Assembly (NCBI GenBank): GCA_032249735.1
Contig: JAVVHA010000018.1
Coordinates: 1-33,797, forward strand
Direction of reading: 5' to 3'
DNA: 33,797 nucleotides
DNA from: Dehalococcoidia bacterium
GTDB taxonomy: Bacteria > Chloroflexota > Dehalococcoidia > SM23-28-2 > HRBIN24
Shown: positions 26,263-33,675 of the stretch, one piece after another
Layout of the letters: every line of letters begins with the position of its first letter
Position numbering within the stretch: the first letter of the stretch is position 1
Translations under genes and position numbers: made by a program
Notes under the pieces: model-generated
What the model was told of the DNA's origin: nothing
The model's database searches: none
What the model saw: the letters and a program-made list of their open reading frames with translations, nothing else

Positions 26263-26277
26263 AGGGGGTGGGAAACG

Positions 26278-27507
26278 ATGCTGGCACTGGAAGGCATCAA
26301 GGTGCTCGACCTCACCATCTGGCAGCAGGGGCCTATGGCCTCCGCCGTCCTGGCTGACTTCGGAGCGGACGTCATCAAGGTGGAGGGCCCCAATGCCATC
26401 GACCCTGGCCGCTCCCTGGTGATGTACGCCCTCCGCCCCGACGCCCCCAACGCCTACTTCGAGACCCATAACCGCAACAAGCGGAGCATCGTGGTGGACC
26501 TGCAGCAGGAGAAGGGGCGAGAGGTGCTGCGGCGCCTGGTGCGTGGGGTGGATGTCCTAGTCCAGAACTTCCGCCCTGGGGTGGCCCAGCGGCTGGGCCT
26601 GGACTACGATAGTCTCCGTCCCCTCAACCCCCGCCTTATATATGCCTCCGCCTCTGGGTTCGGGCTGCGGGGCCCCGAGTCCCATCTGCCGGCCCTCGAT
26701 CCCCTGGTGCAGGCCCGAGGCGGCATCATGAGCATCACCGGCGAGCCCGATGGCCCCCCTTGCCGCACCGTCAACGGCCTGGCCGACCAGGTGGGGGCCT
26801 TTCTCCTGGCCCTGGGGGTGATGGTGGCCCTCTATCACCGGGAGCGCACCGGTCAGGGCCAGATGGTAGACGGCTCCCTGTTGCAAGCCGCCCTCGCTGT
26901 GCAGGCTTGGAACATCAACACCTTCCTCCTCACGGGCACCTATGGCGGCCAGCCTATTCCCCGTATCTCCCGTCGCCTCACCAGTCCCCTTTGGAACCAT
27001 TACCGGTGTAGAGATGGGCGCTGGATCCAGCTGGCCATGGCCCAACTGGGCCGCTACTGGCCCGTGTTCCGCAGGGTGATGCAGGAGGCCACGGGCGTCC
27101 TGCTGGAGCCAGAGGTGCTGGATATCCAGTGGCTCCGCTTTCACGCCTCCGAGCTCATGCAGCTCATCCAGAAGCTGGACGAGCTATTCCTGCAAAGGTC
27201 AGCTCAGGAATGGGTGGAGCTTTTCCGCCAGCACGATCTTCTCTGTGAGGTGGTGCAAGAGTACGCCGACCTGCCGCACGACCCCCAGGTCATAGCCAAC
27301 GACATGATAGTGGAGGTGGATCACCCCCAGTACGGTCGGATTAAGATGGTCAACACTGGGGTCAACCTGAGCCTGACGCCCCCATCCATCCGCCGCCCCG
27401 CCCCTGAGTTCGGCCAACATACAGAAGAGGTGCTGCTGGAGTTTGGCTTTACCTGGGAGGAGATCGAAGCCCTAAGGCGGGAGGGGGTCATCGGGCCCCG
27501 TGCCTGA
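26278..27507 (+). CDS. Class III (CaiB/BaiF) CoA transferase
   Basis: The 409-residue protein has family III features: an N-terminal GIKVLDLTIWQQGP, LADFGADVIKVEGPN, NRNKRSIVVDLQQEKG, VLVQNFRPG, PRLIYASASGFG and the catalytic Asp in LDPLVQARGGI. The later part has the HRERTGQGQMVDGSLL block. Members move CoA between acids such as formate, oxalate, carnitine or arylpropionates without a covalent thioester of the class I type. The start follows a GGGGGTGG site. It is last in the yjbQ operon and its 3' end overlaps the convergent sigma-factor gene by 20 bp. The acid substrate cannot be told. Confidence 0.92.
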   Translation: MLALEGIKVLDLTIWQQGPMASAVLADFGADVIKVEGPNAIDPGRSLVMYALRPDAPNAYFETHNRNKRSIVVDLQQEKGREVLRRLVRGVDVLVQNFRPGVAQRLGLDYDSLRPLNPRLIYASASGFGLRGPESHLPALDPLVQARGGIMSITGEPDGPPCRTVNGLADQVGAFLLALGVMVALYHRERTGQGQMVDGSLLQAALAVQAWNINTFLLTGTYGGQPIPRISRRLTSPLWNHYRCRDGRWIQLAMAQLGRYWPVFRRVMQEATGVLLEPEVLDIQWLRFHASELMQLIQKLDELFLQRSAQEWVELFRQHDLLCEVVQEYADLPHDPQVIANDMIVEVDHPQYGRIKMVNTGVNLSLTPPSIRRPAPEFGQHTEEVLLEFGFTWEEIEALRREGVIGPRA

Positions 27508-28039
27508 TGGCTTCTCCCTGCGACATTATAGCCCGCAGTCGGCGCAAGGCCCGCAGGAGGAGGACCCGGGCGTTGCCCTCGCTGACGCCCATCACTTGCG
27601 CCACCTGACGGTGGGAGAGGCCCAGCTCGAACCTGAGGGAGAGCACCTGCTGGTATCGCTGGGGCAGGCAGGCCATGGCCTTCCACATGCGCCTTCGCTC
27701 GTCTTGGTCCAAGGCTGCCTCCTCAGGCGAGTCATCGAACCTCTCCGCCTGCTCCCACCACCGCGAGGTCCTGGCCTGCGCCCGCACATAGCTCACCAAC
27801 AGGTTGTGGGCGATGCTAAAGAGCCAGCTTTCCACCGCCCCCTTGTTCCGCAGGCTGTCCCAGTGCAGATAGGCCCGCAGGAAGGCCTCGGCCACGATGT
27901 CTTCGGCCACCTCCCGCTGGGGAAGACGACTCAGGACGTAGGCCATGAGGCGTGGGAAATAGGCCTCGTAAAGACGGCAGAACTCCACCTGGCTCGGGCC
28001 GTTGGCCCGGTGGCACCCATCGTCTCTCCCTTGGTCCAT
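27488..28039 (-). CDS. ECF-type RNA polymerase sigma factor
   Basis: The 183-residue protein has sigma region 2 (FCRLYEAYFPRLMAYVL, QREVAEDIVAEAFLRAYLHWD, VESWLFSIAHNLLVSYVRAQ) and region 4 (MACLPQRYQQVLSLRFELGLSHRQVAQVMGVSEGNARVLLLRALRRLR with its helix-turn-helix). It lacks regions 1 and 3, as in the extracytoplasmic-function group. The start ATG has AGGGAGGG seven bases ahead. No anti-sigma gene follows: downstream is the convergent CoA transferase, overlapping by 20 bp. Its targets and control are unknown. Confidence 0.92.
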   Translation of the reverse strand: MDQGRDDGCHRANGPSQVEFCRLYEAYFPRLMAYVLSRLPQREVAEDIVAEAFLRAYLHWDSLRNKGAVESWLFSIAHNLLVSYVRAQARTSRWWEQAERFDDSPEEAALDQDERRRMWKAMACLPQRYQQVLSLRFELGLSHRQVAQVMGVSEGNARVLLLRALRRLRAIMSQGEAIRHGAR

Positions 28040-28101
28040 AGACCTGCCCTCCCTTGTAATCTCCCCCTCCCCCTCCCCGTCTAACTTGTGAAGTTCAGTT
28101 C

Positions 28102-28166
28102 AGGCTTTGCCTTTCAGGCAAAACCAAACACGAAAATTTTTGCCTGAAAGCTCAAAGCAGCTTTTT
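28102..28166. promoter_or_regulatory. Competing hairpins in an AT-rich spacer
   Basis: AGGC and GCCT blocks alternate, so several stems exclude one another: 28102-28105 with 28109-28112; 28106-28112 with 28116-28122; and a 13-bp perfect inverted repeat, 28111-28123 with 28138-28150. A further 6-bp stem (28147-28152 with 28159-28164) is followed by TT, weakly terminator-like. The spacer lies between the divergent sigma-factor and winged-helix genes. It could be an operator, a terminator or an attenuator. Confidence 0.6.
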
Positions 28167-28275
28167 CAAACGGGAAATTCAATTCTAGCATAGCCGTGCC
28201 AAAGGCGGATGGGCCTGTGGATGAGGGCCAGTTTTCGAAAGGTTTTCCACAAGGGGAGACGGCGAGGAGAGGACG

Positions 28276-28608
28276 ATGGCGGAGGGGCGAAGGTGGCGCC
28301 TTCTGAGCAATCACGGGCTCGTGCTGGCCTACATCGCCCGTGACCCCCACGCCACCCTGCGCCAGATGGCCCAAGGGCTGGGCCTCACCGAGAGGGCTGT
28401 CTACCGCCTGGTGGCCGATCTGGAGGAGGCTGGCCTTATCGCCAAGCAGAAGGTGGGCCGCCGTAATGCCTATTCCGTGAACTGGTCGCGCCTCCTGGAC
28501 CAGGAGGCGGGGCCAGCTTTCACCATGGGCGAGTGGCTAAGCCTAATTCAGAGAGGGGTGCAAGGCCTCGGCCCTCAGCCAGGCCAGGATACGGGCGGGA
28601 TGCCGTAA
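28276..28608 (+). CDS. Winged helix-turn-helix transcriptional regulator
   Basis: The 110-residue protein is mostly one DNA-binding domain: SNHGLVLAYIARDPHATLRQMAQGLGLTERAVYRLVADLEEAGLI, followed by the wing GRRNAYSVN. It resembles MarR/ArsR-like single-domain regulators with no visible ligand or metal site. The ATG has GGAGAGG close upstream. The AT-rich spacer with large inverted repeats upstream is an obvious place for self-regulation. The gene overlaps the convergent AttH-like gene by 34 bp. Confidence 0.82.
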   Translation: MAEGRRWRLLSNHGLVLAYIARDPHATLRQMAQGLGLTERAVYRLVADLEEAGLIAKQKVGRRNAYSVNWSRLLDQEAGPAFTMGEWLSLIQRGVQGLGPQPGQDTGGMP

Positions 28609-29570
28609 CGCTCGCTCCCCCCCACTACGAAGAACTCCACGATGCCATACCCCTCGTCGTCCCCGAGCCGAAAACGGCACAGCTGGTCGAACCCCACGGC
28701 CTGCTGGTCGGCCTGGGCCAGAGCCTTGGAGTCGTCCTCTGACCACCTGGGCCCTGGGCCACCGATGAAGATGGATGTCAGCTCCTGGGCCTCCAACTCC
28801 CAGTGCCCACCCCCCTCCAAAGCCAAGCGGAAGAGGCCTCGGCGGGGCCTACGCGTCCCTGGCCACAGCTCCAGCTCATGTGCCATGCCCGAGAACCTGG
28901 TGATGGGGCCCTCCTCGGGCACCTTGGCCCCATCGAAGTGGACTGCCTGGCCAGCCCGCGTCTCCCACAGCCAGGCAGTGATGCAGTACTGGGGAAACTG
29001 GGCGGAGACCCAGATCCACACGTCCACGTCCTGCAACACCCTGATGCCCCAAGACCGGTCGCGCATCCCCACCAACCCTTCTGATAACGTCACCGGGCCG
29101 ATCCGGAACTGGCCACGGTAGCGCCCGGCCTGAGTATAGTGGTACTGGCGCACCACCAGGCGCCCATCCTTGCTCCACTCGATGGGGGAGAAGGCGAAGG
29201 GCGGGCACCGGGCCTGGAACTCCAGGGAGGCGGCGATATCGTTCTCGGGGTCGGAGAGCTGCAGACGCCAGCTTTTCATGGGTTCCACCACCTGGAAGGA
29301 GAGCCCCTCCACCTGCATGTTATGGCGGTCTCCCTCCATGGCGCGGAAGCGGTAACAGGAGTAATGTTGCCCCTCATAGACCACAAATAGGTAGGCGTCC
29401 ATGGCCTGGCGGTTGGGGTAGGCACCTAGGCCAGTGATAGCTACAAACCTGCCATTCCAGTCGTGGATGTTGAAGTAGAAACGGTCCTGCCAAGCCTGGT
29501 GGTCGGAGGCCACCTGGGCGATAGGCTTCTCCGTCTGGTGGACTAAGAACTCGTCCAAGGGCCCGATCAT
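28575..29570 (-). CDS. Probable AttH/CrtC-like lipocalin-fold protein
   Basis: The 331-residue protein is rich in beta strands and aromatic residues: HQAWQDRFYFNIHDW at the start, AYLFVVYEGQHYSCYRF, a GMRDRSWGIR motif in the middle and WVSAQFPQYCITAWLWE. The GxRDRSWG block is shared with proteins of the AttH/hydroxyneurosporene synthase (CrtC) type, which have two lipocalin-like barrels and bind terpenoid or other lipids. The start ATG (29570) follows GAGGGAAGAG; the longer frame runs into the divergent peptidase gene. No catalytic claim is made. It is near SCP2-like and diiron genes, so a lipid-related role is possible. The family call is tentative. Confidence 0.6.
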   Translation of the reverse strand: MIGPLDEFLVHQTEKPIAQVASDHQAWQDRFYFNIHDWNGRFVAITGLGAYPNRQAMDAYLFVVYEGQHYSCYRFRAMEGDRHNMQVEGLSFQVVEPMKSWRLQLSDPENDIAASLEFQARCPPFAFSPIEWSKDGRLVVRQYHYTQAGRYRGQFRIGPVTLSEGLVGMRDRSWGIRVLQDVDVWIWVSAQFPQYCITAWLWETRAGQAVHFDGAKVPEEGPITRFSGMAHELELWPGTRRPRRGLFRLALEGGGHWELEAQELTSIFIGGPGPRWSEDDSKALAQADQQAVGFDQLCRFRLGDDEGYGIVEFFVVGGSERYGIPPVSWPG

Positions 29571-29654
29571 CTCTTCCCTCCCTTCAAGTCCACCGATATG
29601 ATAGCAGCAGGCCCTGGGCCCGAAAAGGAGCCCATATACGATGGAGGGATGCCT

Positions 29655-30461
29655 ATGCGTTGGATGGTCAAGCCATGGCCCTGGCAGCCCCCTAAGGTGG
29701 CCCTGGTGGAGGTGCACGGCCCCCTTCTCCAAAGTGGCCGAGTAGGAGAGCTAGCGCGGGCTATCACCGCCCTGGCCCAACAGCCCTGGGTGCGGGCTGC
29801 AGTGGTGGACATAGACTCATCCGGGGGCTCGGCCACCCTGGCTGAGCAGCTTCACCGGGCCGTGGGCCGTCTCTCCCAGAGCAAGCCGGTGGTGGCCTAC
29901 GTGAGCAATGTGGCCCTCTCGGGTGCCTACCTGGTAGCCTGTGCCGCCCGCCGCATCGTGGCCCCGCCCACTGCCCTCGTGGGGTCCATCGGCGTCATCA
30001 TCGCCAGGCCAGTGGTGCGGGAGCTGCTGGAGAGGATCGGCGTGCGCATGTTCGTCAGCCGCGTGGGAGAGCACAAGGACATGATGCAACCCTGGCGAGA
30101 GCCCACCCCTGAGGAGGTGGAGAAGTTGGCCGCCCTCCGTGATGAGTACTACGAGTGGTTCATCAGAAGGGTGGCGGAGGCCCGCCGCTTGCCCCTGGAG
30201 GAGGTGCGCAGATACGCCACCGGCGAGTTCTTTACCGCCAGCCGAGCACGGGAGCTGGGCCTTGTGGACGACCTGGGCGACCTGGAGATGGCTCTAGATA
30301 TGGCCTGCGAGATGGGTCGCACCCCCAGACAGCTAGTCTCCGTGCGGCCCCGCCGCCCTCTCCTGGAGCGCATCCTCTCGCCCGTGGGCGCCGCCCTGGC
30401 TGAACGAATGCTACAGGAGGTGGAGGCACGCCTACATATGCAGGTCCTGCTCCACCCTTAA
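29655..30461 (+). CDS. S49 family serine peptidase (SppA-like)
   Basis: The 268-residue protein matches the short S49 peptidases. PPKVALVEVHGPL opens the fold, VVDIDSSGGS is the conserved D-S-x-G-G loop, nucleophile Ser89 lies in VALSGAY, and general-base Lys141 lies in GEHKDM. SIGVIIARP and LGLVDDLGDLE are also typical. There is no N-terminal membrane anchor, unlike many SppA enzymes, though Trp-rich start residues might associate with the membrane. The ATG at 29655 follows GGAGGG with six bases; earlier in-frame ATGs fit less well. Its stop overlaps the convergent SCP2-like gene by TTAA. A role in degrading signal-peptide or membrane fragments is the family default. Confidence 0.87.
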   Translation: MRWMVKPWPWQPPKVALVEVHGPLLQSGRVGELARAITALAQQPWVRAAVVDIDSSGGSATLAEQLHRAVGRLSQSKPVVAYVSNVALSGAYLVACAARRIVAPPTALVGSIGVIIARPVVRELLERIGVRMFVSRVGEHKDMMQPWREPTPEEVEKLAALRDEYYEWFIRRVAEARRLPLEEVRRYATGEFFTASRARELGLVDDLGDLEMALDMACEMGRTPRQLVSVRPRRPLLERILSPVGAALAERMLQEVEARLHMQVLLHP

Positions 30462-30913
30462 TCTTCGAAGACCGTATCGATGCGGGAGGAAGCGTTAAAG
30501 AAGTACTGCAGGGACTGGTTGAAGCGGTAAAAAGCGTCCCGGCGCAGCCCATCGTGGGAGCGGGCAAACCCCTCCGGCATCTCCAGGTCGATGGTATTGA
30601 GGGTGTGCTGGTGGTCGGCCTTCCCGTGGGCTTTGATGTTCTCCAGCATCTCTCGCCACAGGGCAAAAGGGCCCTCCAGCCAGAAATCGGCCTCCTCTGC
30701 CTCCTCCTCCGATACCTCCCGCACGTCGGCTACCTCGAAGGCCTCGAAGGTCACCAGATAGTACTTCTGCCGGTCGGTGATCTTGATGCCCATAGTGGTG
30801 TCGCAAGTGCCTATGCGGCGGAACCCCTCATCATGGTTGACCATCTCCTTCAGGATTTGGAACCACTCCAGAGATGGGAACACCGCCTTTGCCTGGGCGA
30901 CCTCCTGAGTCAT
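30458..30913 (-). CDS. SCP2-like (sterol carrier) domain protein
   Basis: The 151-residue protein has the shape of a stand-alone SCP2 domain: a helical opening (FPSLEWFQILKEMVNHDEGF), a beta sheet (TTMGIKITDRQKYYLVTFEAF), then WLEGPFALWREMLENIKAHG and a C-terminal hydrophobic stretch (FYRFNQSLQYFFNASSRID). The domain holds a hydrophobic tunnel for sterols, fatty acids or other lipids. The ATG lies in the upstream stop (ATGA), so it is co-translated with the degenerate diiron paralogue and the active-type diiron gene. The call rests on overall pattern rather than on an invariant motif. Confidence 0.6.
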   Translation of the reverse strand: MTQEVAQAKAVFPSLEWFQILKEMVNHDEGFRRIGTCDTTMGIKITDRQKYYLVTFEAFEVADVREVSEEEAEEADFWLEGPFALWREMLENIKAHGKADHQHTLNTIDLEMPEGFARSHDGLRRDAFYRFNQSLQYFFNASSRIDTVFED

Positions 30914-32346
30914 GACGTCCCTCCCGTGGTGACGGTGACCTCTTGGTGCTGGGGAAGCCACTGCCTAAGGTAGAAGAAGAGGTATTGCCGCCTCTCGGGC
31001 ATGCCCGCCGCCTCCAGCCGCCATAGGTAGTCAGCTATCCAGCGCCGGCGGAAGCGGTGCAGCAGCTGCCAGCCCCGCTTCAGCTCCTCCCTCCCCAGGC
31101 CACCACCCAGAAGCACCACTAGGGCCTCCTGGAGGGTGGGGTCTTTATCGTCCTCGTAGGCGAAGAAGGCCTCTATCTTCTGCAGGTAGCCGTCCACTTC
31201 TAGGCGGCACTCGGGCTTACGCAGCAGGAAGTAGCGCAGGTGCTCCACCCCATAGGCCGTCTGGCGGGCCAGGTCCTGCATGGTGAGCGCGAAGATAAGC
31301 GCATCGCCCTCGCTGCGGGCCGTGTAGTAGCCCACCTGGCACAGATGCATGAGGAAAGAAGTGTTAAAGATGAACATCATGGTGGAGGCCTCGGTCCAGC
31401 GGCGGGCGTCCTTGATGGGCCGCAAGTAGTAGCCAGGGCTCTGGCGCCCCATCCCCACGCCGTTGAGGTAGGCCCGCTTGCGAAACACGTCCATGTGACG
31501 CGCATAGTCGAAGCCCGCCGTGGCCATATAAACCTTCACCTCGTGGTAGCCGTAGCTCATCTCCTTGAGCCACTTGCCTATGGTGTCGGATATGACCATG
31601 GCGTTCTGGCACATATAAGTGCATAGCTGACAGAGGGCCTGCTCCAACGGCTCAGGGAGGGGAGGGATGTCGTCCCAAGGGATGTGGGTAGCCGGCTTCC
31701 ACTGCCTCTGGATGGCCTCCTCATAGAGGTCGGCAGCGTGATCGGCCCAAAGCTCGGCCTTCTCATAGATGCTGTACCCCATGGATGGGGAGAGGGGGTT
31801 GGGTGCCGCCCCCCGGGGCATCTCCGTCTGCCGCGGCCAGTAGTCGGGGATATCGCCGTAGGAGCCCACGTTGAGGGAGCCCAAGGTAAGCCCTTTCTTG
31901 CCGGGCCTGACGCGTATGCCCCATTCCGTCCTGGCGTTCATCCACTCCAGGGTGACAGGAGGGCCTCCCGCCTCGCGGGCCCTCTCCCGCAGGATGACCA
32001 CACGCTCCATCTGGTCGGCGCGCAGTCCCGACTCCAGGAAATCCTTCACCTGCTGCATGGATAGGCCAGCGCGCACGGCCCTTTTTATGAGCTCCTCTGG
32101 CCAGCGACGCTGGCGGGCCAGCTGCTGAACCTCCGGCGGTATGTGCACCTCGCCCCCTGCCCGCACTCGCTCCTGCTCATCTAGGTAGGCGGCCACCTGT
32201 TCGGGCTGCGCCCCTGCCCTAATCTGAGCGGCTATCAGGGATGGAGGGAACCCCAGGGCCAGGGCACGGCGCACCAGATCCAGGGGGAAGCCCTTCTCAT
32301 GGGCTACCTGGGCAAGATCCTCCGGAATCTGCAGCTCCTCACCCAT
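30910..32346 (-). CDS. Ferritin-like diiron paralogue with lost metal ligands
   Basis: The 478-residue protein aligns with its upstream neighbour over the whole ferritin-like domain (for example YEEAIQRQW, DVFRKRAYLNG, EVKVYMA). It lacks most ligands: Gln247 or Ala249 for Glu135 or Glu137, Tyr281 for Glu169, Thr329 for Glu217, Leu359 for Glu247 and Gln362 for His250. Only His284 remains. It should therefore not form a normal diiron site and is probably a structural or regulatory partner. Residues 1-128 are extra and hold two similar 62-residue helical repeats (IPEDLAQVAHEKGF and IPPEVQQLARQRRW). It starts 20 bp after the active paralogue and overlaps the SCP2-like gene. Confidence 0.85.
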   Translation of the reverse strand: MGEELQIPEDLAQVAHEKGFPLDLVRRALALGFPPSLIAAQIRAGAQPEQVAAYLDEQERVRAGGEVHIPPEVQQLARQRRWPEELIKRAVRAGLSMQQVKDFLESGLRADQMERVVILRERAREAGGPPVTLEWMNARTEWGIRVRPGKKGLTLGSLNVGSYGDIPDYWPRQTEMPRGAAPNPLSPSMGYSIYEKAELWADHAADLYEEAIQRQWKPATHIPWDDIPPLPEPLEQALCQLCTYMCQNAMVISDTIGKWLKEMSYGYHEVKVYMATAGFDYARHMDVFRKRAYLNGVGMGRQSPGYYLRPIKDARRWTEASTMMFIFNTSFLMHLCQVGYYTARSEGDALIFALTMQDLARQTAYGVEHLRYFLLRKPECRLEVDGYLQKIEAFFAYEDDKDPTLQEALVVLLGGGLGREELKRGWQLLHRFRRRWIADYLWRLEAAGMPERRQYLFFYLRQWLPQHQEVTVTTGGTS

Positions 32347-32366
32347 GGCGCACCGCCCAGTGAGGC

Positions 32367-33440
32367 TCAGCTGTCTAGGAAGGCCCGCAGGGCGGGGCTG
32401 AGGCGGTATCGGCGCTCAGGCAGACCAGCCACCTCCAGCCGGTGGACATATTCGTGGACCTGGCGCCGCCGCAGCTGCATGAGCCAGTCGAACCCCTTGT
32501 CGATGTTCTTGCGGCCACCACCAGCCAGAACCATGATGGCCTCGTCGAAGACGGGGGAGGCCGCCGAGTGGCCCGACTGTATGTCTAGCGAGAGGGGGCC
32601 CTCGATCTTGTCCAGATAGTAATGGATCTCCTCCCGCCGCCAGGGCTGCGTCTCCAAGATGTGCTTGAGGTGCATGACGCCGAAGGCGATGTGGCGGGAC
32701 TCGTCTTGGGCGCAGAGGCGGAAGATGGTCTTCTCCGCCTCGCTGTAGGCCAAAGCCTCGCCAGAGCGGAAGAGGGTCTGCACCAAGGCCTCGGCGAAGA
32801 CATGCATGATGGCCGAGAACTCGCTGAAGTCCTGGCACTCCAGGATGATACGCAGCCCGGCCCCCGTGCTCTCCTGCATGAGGCCGCCGCCATTGGCCAG
32901 GGCCCGCTTGCGGAACACGTCCAGGTGCCGGGCCTCGTCCATGATCTGAGTCAGGAGGAAGAGCTTTACCTCGTACCACTCGGGGTTAATGCGCTCCAAC
33001 CACTGGCCTGGAGTGTCGCCGGCGATGAACTCTACCTCCGTAAGGAAGGTGGCGAACTGGCACCAGGCACGCTCTATGTCGTCGGGCAAGGGCTTGAGGG
33101 TGTGCCATGGGATGTCAGTGGCCGAGGACCACTGCCGCTGTACAGCTTCCTCATAGAGCAGGCGCACGTTGTCGGCCCATGTCTCGTGTCGCACTGGGTA
33201 GTACCAGTTGTGGCGAGCGGCGGCTGGGTGCCGCTGCGCCCCCTTGGGGCGGGCGGAATAGTCGTCGCTCACGTCCACCGTTTCCGTGAGGGCCTCCACC
33301 TGCTCGATGGTCAGGCCCTTGCGAGTAGGGCGCAGCCGCGTGGCCTCGATGCGCGCCCGATCCTCAGGCCTCAGCCAGTCCAACCGCAATGGCGGCAAGT
33401 CCTCGTCGTGCGTAAGCTTGTAGAGCATATCCTTATCCAT
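32367..33440 (-). CDS. Ferritin-like diiron protein (putative oxygenase/oxidase)
   Basis: The 357-residue protein has the four-helix diiron-carboxylate arrangement: Glu135 or Glu137 in FLTEVEFIAGD, Glu169 and His172 in DEARHLDVF, Glu217 in FAEALVQ, and Glu247 and His250 in DESRHIAFG. This E, ExxH, E, ExxH set is that of R2-like, AurF-like and other diiron oxidases; the exact subfamily is not settled. The N-terminal 85 residues are less conserved. The ATG at 33440 follows GGGAGGGG with five bases and is preferred to an earlier in-frame codon at 33476. It is first gene of a three-gene operon with a ligand-poor paralogue and an SCP2-like lipid carrier, behind a strong promoter. Confidence 0.87.
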   Translation of the reverse strand: MDKDMLYKLTHDEDLPPLRLDWLRPEDRARIEATRLRPTRKGLTIEQVEALTETVDVSDDYSARPKGAQRHPAAARHNWYYPVRHETWADNVRLLYEEAVQRQWSSATDIPWHTLKPLPDDIERAWCQFATFLTEVEFIAGDTPGQWLERINPEWYEVKLFLLTQIMDEARHLDVFRKRALANGGGLMQESTGAGLRIILECQDFSEFSAIMHVFAEALVQTLFRSGEALAYSEAEKTIFRLCAQDESRHIAFGVMHLKHILETQPWRREEIHYYLDKIEGPLSLDIQSGHSAASPVFDEAIMVLAGGGRKNIDKGFDWLMQLRRRQVHEYVHRLEVAGLPERRYRLSPALRAFLDS

Positions 33441-33487
33441 GCTTGCCCCTCCCCCTAGCAAGCGCTTAACCTGCAAGCTTCCCTTTC

Positions 33488-33515
33488 ATTTTATGCATGC
33501 TGACAACCATGTCAA
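33488..33515 (-). promoter_or_regulatory. Sigma70-type promoter of the diiron operon
   Basis: On the minus strand a perfect TTGACA (33515-33510) and TAAAAT (33493-33488) are separated by 16 bp, 47 bp before the ATG. TGACA and TGTCA half-sites around ACCA (33501-33514) overlap the -35 and could bind a regulator. It is the best promoter in the window. Confidence 0.7.
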
Positions 33516-33598
33516 GCCTTAGAGGACGTAAGATGGGGACGGCCTTGAATATTGATGTCGTGCCAGGCTCAGGATGTAATGGTGTTACCACTCAGTAA

Positions 33599-33636
33599 GG
33601 AGCAGAGCGCTACCCTTGGCGATAGCGCTCTGCTCC
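33599..33636 (-). terminator. Hairpin after the dockerin-like gene
   Basis: A 14-bp perfect inverted repeat (33599-33612 with 33623-33636) with a 10-nt loop lies 40 bp after the stop of the gene entering from the right. The following T-run on the minus strand is poor (TTACT), so intrinsic termination may be inefficient. It would insulate the diiron promoter. Confidence 0.6.
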
Positions 33637-33675
33637 ACCATCAACCCCTGTCAAGCCGTTTCGCCAGCTCCTGAG

